A stretch of 6,351 bases of DNA from Rhodanobacter sp. (GTDB taxonomy: Bacteria; Pseudomonadota; Gammaproteobacteria; Xanthomonadales; Rhodanobacteraceae): positions 1 through 6,351 of the forward strand of contig JAPHUU010000160.1 in NCBI GenBank assembly GCA_026193555.1, written 5' to 3'. Positions within the stretch are counted from its first letter, which is position 1. Each line of letters begins with the position of its first letter. Positions 1 through 4,513 of the stretch are shown piece by piece. A program made the position numbers and the translations under genes. The notes below the pieces were generated by a model. It did no database searches and had not been told where the DNA came from. It saw only the letters and a program-made list of their open reading frames with translations.

Positions 1-3
1 AAA

Positions 4-80
4 TGGTGGCTATGGGTGGACTCGAACCACCGACCCCAGCATTATGAGTGCTGTGCTCTAACCAGCTGAGCTACATAGCC
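4..80 (-). tRNA. tRNA-Met (CAT), elongator type
   Basis: Read on the minus strand, this 77-nt segment folds as a full cloverleaf. The 7-bp acceptor stem is GGCTATG/CATAGCC, followed by discriminator A and an encoded CCA (positions 4-6). The D arm is GCTC/GAGC, the anticodon stem is CAGCA/TGCTG around the loop CTCATAA, and the T arm is GGTGG-TTCGAGT-CCACC. The anticodon CAT lies at 44-46. A CAT anticodon can mean initiator Met, elongator Met or lysidine-modified Ile2. The paired first acceptor base (G1:C72) argues against the initiator type, and the GGCTA.GTAGCTCAG 5' half resembles enterobacterial elongator tRNA-Met more than ileX. The gene is divergent from rppH, and its transcript terminator would lie off the left edge. 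Confidence 0.95.
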
Positions 81-98
81 TTGAAGGATCCCGACGGG

Positions 99-117
99 CC
101 GCATCGGAACGATGCGG
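99..117 (-). other. hairpin in the tRNA-Met leader
   Basis: CCGCATC (99-105) and GATGCGG (111-117) form a perfect 7-bp stem with a 5-nt loop. It falls at the 5' end of the predicted tRNA precursor, downstream of the inferred start near 123 and before the mature 5' end at 80. It has no T-run on either strand, so it is not a classical terminator. It could stabilise or mark the precursor leader before RNase P cleavage, or it may be chance in GC-rich DNA. Confidence 0.35.
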
Positions 118-129
118 GCGGGGCGCGGA

Positions 130-158
130 AGTGTAGTGGTCCAGCCCGGCAGGTTCAA
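130..158 (-). promoter_or_regulatory. candidate sigma70 promoter for tRNA-Met
   Basis: On the minus strand TTGAAC (153-158) and TACACT (130-135) are separated by exactly 17 nt. Each hexamer matches the sigma70 consensus at four of six positions. Transcription would start near position 123, about 43 nt before the mature tRNA 5' end at 80, which is a normal tRNA leader length. The GC-rich stretch between the -10 and the expected start could act as a stringent-response discriminator, but that is inference. Confidence 0.5.
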
Positions 159-187
159 GCCCGCGGCTTGCCGCGGCTTCACGGGCT
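158..187. repeat. nested GC-rich inverted repeats in the tRNA-rppH divergent region
   Basis: A near-perfect palindrome at 161-176 pairs CCGCGGC with GCCGCGG across only TT, so a real hairpin would have a CTTG loop on a 6-bp stem. The unit CCGCGGCTT is directly repeated (161-169 and 171-179). AGCCCG (158-163) and CGGGCT (182-187) could alternatively pair as an outer stem. The block touches the inferred -35 of the tRNA promoter (position 158) and lies about 70 nt upstream of rppH. No poly-T follows on either strand. It might be a protein-binding site, a cruciform or a decayed terminator; the sequence does not decide. Confidence 0.35.
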
Positions 188-259
188 GTGGTTGAATCGA
201 CTCCAGGATCGGGGCAAAGCGCATGTACATCGCGCGCAACATGGCGCAGGAGGCAGGCA

Positions 260-820
260 ATGATCGACATTGATGGCTACCGTCCGAACGTCGGCATCGT
301 GCTGCTGAATGCCGAGGGCCAGCTGTTCTGGGCGCGCCGTGTCAATCGTGATGGCTGGCAGTTTCCGCAGGGCGGCATGAACACGGACGAAACGCCGCTG
401 GAGGCGATGTACCGCGAACTGGAGGAGGAAACCGGACTGGCCGCCCATCATGTGGAGGTCGTCGCGGCGACTCACGGCTGGTTGCGCTATCGCCTGCCCC
501 ACCGCTATGTGCGCCATCATCAACGCCCCACCTGCATCGGTCAGAAGCAGGTCTGGTTCCTGCTCAAGCTGGTCGGCGGCGAGGATGCGCTTCGACTGGA
601 TGCCTGCGACAAGCCGGAGTTCGACATCTGGCGCTGGGTGGACTTCTGGTATCCCGCAGCCCACGTGGTCAACTTCAAGCGCCAGGTGTACGAACGGGCG
701 CTGCGTCATTTCGCGCCTCTGGTGGAAGGTCTGTTCAGTGTCGAACTGGGCACCGTGCCGCCGCGCGCCGGGCAAGACGCCACGCCTCCCAAGCCCGGCG
801 ATGGCCGCGAGGCCGCCTGA
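260..820 (+). CDS. rppH: RNA 5'-pyrophosphohydrolase RppH (Nudix)
   Basis: RppH converts 5'-tri- or diphosphorylated RNA to the monophosphate form, which RNase E and other nucleases attack; it acts in the cytoplasm. The 186-residue product begins [14 protein letters not shown], nearly the start of E. coli RppH. The complete Nudix box (GX5EX7REUXEEXGU) spans residues 38-60, with the expected metal-binding glutamates E53, E56 and E57. Other family blocks are present: [20 protein letters not shown] and FDIWRWV. The frame stays open upstream to 188, but ATG 260 is chosen because of the MID..GYRPN start and a perfect AGGAGG ribosome site at 248-253, 6 nt before it. The last 25 or so residues are Pro/Gly-rich, probably disordered, and diverge as usual for this family. 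No convincing promoter is visible upstream, so transcription may begin in the divergent region with tRNA-Met. Confidence 0.96.
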   Translation: MIDIDGYRPNVGIVLLNAEGQLFWARRVNRDGWQFPQGGMNTDETPLEAMYRELEEETGLAAHHVEVVAATHGWLRYRLPHRYVRHHQRPTCIGQKQVWFLLKLVGGEDALRLDACDKPEFDIWRWVDFWYPAAHVVNFKRQVYERALRHFAPLVEGLFSVELGTVPPRAGQDATPPKPGDGREAA

Positions 821-960
821 ACGGGGCGCTGCACCGAACAACGGCGTGACGAGCGATGACCATCCGCGCGTGCGCCTTGTCTCCGACCAGCGCGGCCGCG
901 GCCCCTCGCAGAACTTCCTGCACGAAGCGTGAAGCGCACCGCAGCGCAGGCAGGGGTTCC
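821..960. other. spacer between rppH and the downstream operon promoter, no clear gene
   Basis: This stretch shows no convincing gene, terminator with T-run or repeat. It contains a 10-bp palindrome (CGCGGCCGCG, 891-900). A short reading frame from GTG 846 to TGA 932 could encode 28 residues, but it lacks a good ribosome site and is the tail of a frame that runs out of the rppH shadow. RppH transcripts must end or read through here. Confidence 0.5.
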
Positions 961-990
961 TTGACGCCCTTGTCCCGCCGGCGCTATACC
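961..990 (+). promoter_or_regulatory. sigma70-type promoter for the 1016-3577 gene cluster
   Basis: TTGACG (961-966, five of six consensus bases) and TATACC (985-990, four of six) are 18 nt apart. The start point would fall near 996-998, giving a leader of about 20 nt before the ATG at 1016. This is the best promoter match I found in the window. It suggests the membrane protein-bactofilin-erpA-nudC cluster is transcribed independently of rppH. Confidence 0.6.
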
Positions 991-1015
991 TTGGGTTTCC
1001 CCGAAGAGACTTGGC

Positions 1016-1768
1016 ATGGCTTCACGACCGCCTCCGCGATTCGTTGTGCGCAGGCATGACGACGCAGGCAACCGGCGGCGTCGATGGTGGCTGATCGCAC
1101 TGTGGCTTGGCAGTGTGCTGATGACTGCACTGATCACCCGTGGATTGACCCAGCATGTGGTGCCGGCCATTGCCAACCACAGGCAGCAGCGTGCGCTGCT
1201 GGCCCAGGTGGATGACCTCAAGCAGCAACTGGCCAACCTGCAGCGCGCCGCCCAAGTGAACACGGTGGCCACCAAATCGCTGCAGGGCACCCTGGCGCAG
1301 CGCGAGGAAGAGATCAGCGGCCTGCGTGCCGACCTGGGGTTCTATTCGCGGCTGGTTGGTGGCGACACCCAGCAGCACGGCCTGAAACTGCAGGAGGTGA
1401 AGCTGCAGCCGCTCGCTGGCACGCATGGCTGGAACCTGATCATGAGCCTCACCCAGAACGCCAGACGCGGCAAGGAGATTGCCGGCACAGCGACGGTCAG
1501 CGTGGAGGGTCTTCGCGGCGATCAGGTGATCAAGCTGGACTGGCCGGCGCTGGGCGATGCCGCGCAGATGGCCGGGATCCCGTTCCGCTTCGTGTATTTC
1601 CAGAAATTGCACGCCACCATCGTGCTACCGGCGAATTTTCGCCCGACCCGCCTGCGCATTCACATCCAGCCGACGGGTGGCGAGGCGGTCGATCGTGCCG
1701 TCGCCTGGGGCGATGCGCTCAGCGGCAACATAACCACAGCCCAGGGGGATCAAGATGCTCAGCCGTAA
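1016..1768 (+). CDS. single-pass membrane coiled-coil protein, DUF6776-like
   Basis: The 250-residue product has no known biochemical function. Residues 1-23 are strongly basic (RRRR just before the membrane). A single hydrophobic helix follows at about 24-41 (WWLIALWLGSVLMTALI). Residues 54-106 are rich in Gln, Leu, Glu and Ala with heptad spacing, consistent with a coiled coil, and about 107-235 looks like a small mixed alpha/beta domain. The positive-inside rule puts the N-terminus in the cytoplasm and the coiled coil plus C-terminal domain in the periplasm. I recall this architecture, next to bactofilin, as the DUF6776 family of gammaproteobacteria; that assignment is from memory. The ribosome site is weak (GAAGAGA, 1003-1009). 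The stop overlaps the bactofilin start by 14 bp, so the two are probably translationally coupled. A membrane anchor or partner for the bactofilin scaffold is my inference. Confidence 0.85.
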   Translation: MASRPPPRFVVRRHDDAGNRRRRWWLIALWLGSVLMTALITRGLTQHVVPAIANHRQQRALLAQVDDLKQQLANLQRAAQVNTVATKSLQGTLAQREEEISGLRADLGFYSRLVGGDTQQHGLKLQEVKLQPLAGTHGWNLIMSLTQNARRGKEIAGTATVSVEGLRGDQVIKLDWPALGDAAQMAGIPFRFVYFQKLHATIVLPANFRPTRLRIHIQPTGGEAVDRAVAWGDALSGNITTAQGDQDAQP

Positions 1769-2180
1769 GCGCAGGGACAAAGAACACAGTCACACCGGCC
1801 ACGAAACCAGCCTTGTCGCCCGCGGCACGGTGATTCGCGGCGATCTGAGCTTCACCGGCGCACTGCACCTGGATGGTCGCATCGAAGGCGCGGTGATGGC
1901 GGAAGGCGAAGATGCGATGTTCACGCTCAGCGAGCACGGCGAGGTCCAGGGCGAGATTCGCGTACCCCACGCCGTGATCAATGGCCACGTGACCGGCGAC
2001 GTCCACGTCACCGTAAGGCTGGAGCTGGCGTCACTGGCACGCATCGACGGTGACCTGCGCTACCACACCATGGAAATGGCCGCCGGTGCCCAGGTCAACG
2101 GGCGCATCTGCCGCCAGACCGAGGAAACACCTCGCGAGCTTCCTGCTCTGAGCGTTGACCGGGAACCCGAGCCGACCTGA
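1755..2180 (+). CDS. bactofilin (polymer-forming cytoskeletal protein)
   Basis: Bactofilins (CcmA/BacA family) polymerise without nucleotide into filaments at the inner membrane and serve as scaffolds for cell-wall enzymes and cell-shape control. The 141-residue product has a short basic tail (MLSRKRRDK) that may touch the membrane. The core spans about residues 18-118 and shows the repeated short beta strands of a right-handed beta-helix: [49 protein letters not shown] and GAQVNGRI. The turns are spaced roughly every 16-20 residues, typical of the family, and the [10 protein letters not shown] block is very characteristic. The tail after residue 120 is acidic and Pro-rich. The start at ATG 1755 has AGGGGG at 1743-1748 with 6-nt spacing and overlaps the upstream gene by 14 bp. 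No M23 peptidase, a common bactofilin neighbour elsewhere, is present here. Confidence 0.93.
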   Translation: MLSRKRRDKEHSHTGHETSLVARGTVIRGDLSFTGALHLDGRIEGAVMAEGEDAMFTLSEHGEVQGEIRVPHAVINGHVTGDVHVTVRLELASLARIDGDLRYHTMEMAAGAQVNGRICRQTEETPRELPALSVDREPEPT

Positions 2181-2226
2181 AGCGAAGTATGCTTGCAGTT
2201 GTCCGTCATGGCCCCATTTGAGTCTC

Positions 2227-2595
2227 ATGGAAACCATCGTCGCCATTCCCGATTACCGCAACAGTGGCGCGCCGCTGCTGTTTACCGCTGCCGCCGCGCA
2301 CAAGGTGCATGAGCTGATCGCCGAGGAAGGCAATCCCGCGCTGAAACTGCGGGTGTACATCACCGGCGGCGGTTGCTCGGGCTTCCAGTACGGCTTCACC
2401 TTTGACGAAGCACAGGCCGAGGACGATTTCGCGGTAGAACGCGAAGGCGTGACCCTGTTGTGCGACCCGCTGTCGCTGCAATACCTCACCGGCGCCCAGA
2501 TCGACTATGCGGAGAACCTGAGCGGATCGCAGTTCGTCATCAGCAACCCGAACGCCAAGACCACCTGCGGCTGCGGCTCCTCGTTCTCCGCCTGA
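2227..2595 (+). CDS. erpA: iron-sulfur cluster insertion protein ErpA
   Basis: ErpA is an A-type carrier that passes Fe-S clusters from the assembly machinery to target proteins, in E. coli including isoprenoid-synthesis and respiratory enzymes. The 122-residue product matches E. coli ErpA along nearly its full length, with the diagnostic blocks [27 protein letters not shown] and [14 protein letters not shown]. The three cluster-binding cysteines are C50, C114 and C116; an extra cysteine, C79, lies in LLCDP. ATG 2227 ([11 protein letters not shown]) is chosen because it gives the family length plus about eight residues. A GTG at 2155 is in frame but would overlap bactofilin and add an unlikely leader. 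The ribosome site is weak (GAG at 2220-2222). The 46-nt gap after bactofilin has a possible -10 (TATGCT, 2188-2193) without a good -35, so the gene probably belongs to the upstream operon. I see no IscR-like site. Confidence 0.96.
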   Translation: METIVAIPDYRNSGAPLLFTAAAAHKVHELIAEEGNPALKLRVYITGGGCSGFQYGFTFDEAQAEDDFAVEREGVTLLCDPLSLQYLTGAQIDYAENLSGSQFVISNPNAKTTCGCGSSFSA

Positions 2596-2599
2596 GCGG

Positions 2600-3577
2600 A
2601 TGGCAACGATGGACCGGGCCAGACCGCCGCACCCCAATACCTTTGCCGGACTCAGCCTGACGCTCGACCGGCGTGCCGAACGACGCGATGAATCCGACTG
2701 GATCGGCGAACAGGCGCGCTCGGCCGATGCACGCTATCTGCTGCTGGATGGCCACGGCGAGGCTTTCCTGCACCGCGACCGGGATGCCTTGCGCTGGCTC
2801 GACGTCAACGAGTACGCGCAGCTGCTCGGCGAACTGCCGGTGAGCCTGCTCGGCATCGCCGACCAGCGCGCGCATTTCATGCTGGTAGTGGACGACGCCG
2901 AGCAGATCGGCACGCTGGAGACTGCATTGGGGGCACGCCGGCAAAACCTGCGCACCGCCGGTTTGCTGCTGTCCGCAGACGAGGCCAACCTGTTCGCCTA
3001 TGCCAAGGGTCTGTCGCACTGGCAACGCGAGACCCGCCACTGCGCCCGTTGCGGCGCCCCGCTGCAGCTTGTCGCCGCCGGCCACCGCGGGCAGTGCAGC
3101 GACAGCAGCTGTGGCGCCATGCAATTTCCCCGTACCGATGCAGCGGTGATCATGCTGGTGGAACACGGCGATGCGTGCCTGCTCGGACGCCAGGCCGGCT
3201 GGCCACCGGGCCGCTATTCCACCCTTGCCGGCTTCGTCGAGCCCGGCGAATCGCTGGAGGATGCGGTACGCCGGGAAGTCGCCGAGGAGGCCGGCGTCAT
3301 CGTCGATGAGGTGTGCTACCACTCGTCGCAGCCGTGGCCAATGCCTGCCTCGCTGATGGTCGGCTTCCTGGCAACCGCCACGTCGCGCCGGATCGTGATG
3401 CGTGATGATGAACTGGAGGACGTCCGCTGGTTCACGCCACAGCAAATTGTCGACGGCCTGGCGGATGGCAGTTTCCTCCCGTCATCGGCCCTGTCGGTGT
3501 CCTACCAGTTGCTGGCGCATTGGCTGCAAGAGCGTGCCGGGCTGAACCTGGATCGGCTGGTCGCCACCGGCGGCTGA
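2600..3577 (+). CDS. nudC: NAD(+)/NADH diphosphatase and RNA deNADding enzyme NudC
   Basis: NudC splits NAD(H) into NMN(H) and AMP and, in E. coli, removes 5' NAD caps from RNA. The 325-residue product has the family order: a divergent N-terminal domain (about 1-140), a four-cysteine zinc ribbon (C148, C151, C166, C171), then the catalytic Nudix domain. The Nudix box is intact at residues 211-233, with catalytic glutamates E226, E229 and E230. The NudC-specific signature follows at 243-251 as SQPWPMPAS, with Met where E. coli has Phe. It is longer than E. coli NudC (257 residues), mostly in the N-terminal half. ATG 2600 lies 4 nt after the erpA stop, suggesting coupled translation. ATG 2609 is an alternative start, since GGA at 2598-2600 would sit 8 nt before it and the first start has no room for a ribosome site. 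Confidence 0.94.
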   Translation: MATMDRARPPHPNTFAGLSLTLDRRAERRDESDWIGEQARSADARYLLLDGHGEAFLHRDRDALRWLDVNEYAQLLGELPVSLLGIADQRAHFMLVVDDAEQIGTLETALGARRQNLRTAGLLLSADEANLFAYAKGLSHWQRETRHCARCGAPLQLVAAGHRGQCSDSSCGAMQFPRTDAAVIMLVEHGDACLLGRQAGWPPGRYSTLAGFVEPGESLEDAVRREVAEEAGVIVDEVCYHSSQPWPMPASLMVGFLATATSRRIVMRDDELEDVRWFTPQQIVDGLADGSFLPSSALSVSYQLLAHWLQERAGLNLDRLVATGG

Positions 3578-3586
3578 GCTCTCGCA

Positions 3587-3592
3587 TACAAT
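3587..3592 (+). promoter_or_regulatory. candidate -10 element upstream of ampE
   Basis: TACAAT at 3587-3592 matches the sigma70 -10 consensus at five of six positions and lies 27 nt before the ampE start, within the 42-nt gap after nudC. No recognisable -35 lies 16-18 nt upstream (that stretch is GC-rich nudC coding sequence) and there is no TGn extension. It may be an activator-dependent internal promoter or chance. Confidence 0.3.
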
Positions 3593-3619
3593 GTCGTCAT
3601 CTTCCACGAAGCGAACTTC

Positions 3620-4489
3620 ATGGCCATAAGCCTGCTTACCGCCCTCATCGCCCTCGGGGTGCTCCACCTCATGCCGCAGCTCGCACGCTGGCGTGGTGAC
3701 AGCCTGTTCCGCCGCTGGGTGGCGCAACTGGCTGATACCAGCGGCAGCGGCCGGGTAGTGCTGGCGCTGTTGCTGCCTTCGGCGTTGTGCCTGCTGCTGT
3801 CGTGGTTGCTCGGACGTACTGCCGCGGCCGAGTTGCTGCGTCTGCTGTTTTCGCTCATCGTGCTGCTGTACTGCTTCGGTCCGCGCGAGTTCGAGGCCGA
3901 TCTGGAGGCGATTTTGAATGCCCCCGATGGCGCGCGCCGCGAAGCGGCAGCGCAGGCACTTTCCGACGATGGCCGCCCGATCATCTGGGGTGCGCCGGCG
4001 CTGGGGGTGGCCATTGCCTATGCGGCATTGCGCCGGCGCTTTGCCGTGCTGCTGTGGTTCTTCCTGTTGGGCCCGGTCGGTGCGCTGCTGTATCGACTGG
4101 CGCAGACGCTGGCGCGCGACACGTCCCTGCAACTGGACCCGGAGAGCGCGACCAGTGCCCGCTATCTGGCCAACGCGTTGGACTGGCTGCCGGCGCAGTT
4201 GCTGGTCTTCACGCTGGCCCTGGTCGGTCATTGGGAAGCGGTCATCGGCGCCTGGCGACGCTGGCATCAGCAGGCCCCGGCGACCAGCTGGTACAGCACA
4301 GGGCCGGAGTTTCTGGGTGCCGCCGCGCAGGCCGATGTCATCACCGACATCGAGGCCGGCGATGGCTACTTCGAGGAGCGCAGCGATCCGCTGGTCGAAC
4401 TGGTGCGCCTGCGCTCGGCCCTGCTGCGCGCCCTGCTGGCGTGGTTGAGCGTGGCGGCGCTGATCGTGGTCGGCGGCATGCTCAGCTGA
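3620..4489 (+). CDS. ampE: AmpE-like inner-membrane protein
   Basis: AmpE is an inner-membrane protein that in enterobacteria is encoded with the amidase AmpD and was linked to sensing or signalling in AmpC beta-lactamase induction; its biochemical role is unsettled and the family is related to CobD/CbiB. The 289-residue product is close to the E. coli length (284). Hydrophobic segments lie at about residues 2-18, 45-64, 68-86, 140-158, 183-193 and 266-287. The most telling block is LDWLPAQLL at 177-185 followed by ALVGHWEA at 190-197, which parallels the E. coli LDWVPVRL...ALIGHGEKA region. FGPREFEADLEA at 86-97 sits at a loop after a membrane helix. No ampD lies next to it in this window. 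The start at ATG 3620 has only a weak purine-rich ribosome site (GAAGCGA, 3608-3614). Similarity is moderate, so the family is fairly secure but the function is not. Confidence 0.75.
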   Translation: MAISLLTALIALGVLHLMPQLARWRGDSLFRRWVAQLADTSGSGRVVLALLLPSALCLLLSWLLGRTAAAELLRLLFSLIVLLYCFGPREFEADLEAILNAPDGARREAAAQALSDDGRPIIWGAPALGVAIAYAALRRRFAVLLWFFLLGPVGALLYRLAQTLARDTSLQLDPESATSARYLANALDWLPAQLLVFTLALVGHWEAVIGAWRRWHQQAPATSWYSTGPEFLGAAAQADVITDIEAGDGYFEERSDPLVELVRLRSALLRALLAWLSVAALIVVGGMLS

Positions 4490-4492
4490 GAC

Positions 4493-4513
4493 TCCCGCGC
4501 TGAAGTCGCGGGA
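4493..4513. terminator. hairpin between convergent ampE and the MFS-acyltransferase gene
   Basis: TCCCGCG (4493-4499) and CGCGGGA (4507-4513) form a perfect 7-bp stem with a 7-nt loop. The hairpin starts 4 nt after the ampE stop and abuts the stop codon of the minus-strand gene, filling the 24-nt convergent gap. A hairpin here could serve both transcripts. There is no T-run on either strand, so it is not a canonical intrinsic terminator; it may act as a weak bidirectional terminator or 3'-end stabiliser. Confidence 0.45.

Noticed and set aside
188..259. Upstream in-frame extension of rppH (24 more residues)
   Set aside because: The extension is not family-like, while ATG 260 has a perfect AGGAGG and restores the RppH start.
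179..841. 220-codon open frame on the minus strand opposite rppH
   Set aside because: It mirrors rppH codon structure and has no ribosome site or recognisable motif. RppH is certain in the other direction.
891..900. CGCGGCCGCG palindrome as a terminator after rppH
   Set aside because: It has no loop and no following T-run; short GC palindromes are expected by chance in this DNA.
2155..2193. Separate promoter for erpA (TTGACC at 2155, TATGCT at 2188)
   Set aside because: The spacing is 27 nt, too long for sigma70, and no better -35 lies at the right distance from TATGCT.
2540..3445. 301-codon open frame on the minus strand across nudC
   Set aside because: It is fully antisense to nudC, whose zinc and Nudix motifs are unmistakable. 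The product is rich in Arg, Ala, Gln and Gly without family features, as expected of a shadow frame in GC-rich DNA.
3482..4267. 261-codon open frame on the minus strand across ampE
   Set aside because: It is extremely rich in Gln and Arg with no recognisable domain. It overlaps the AmpE-like frame, which has clear membrane segments and family motifs.
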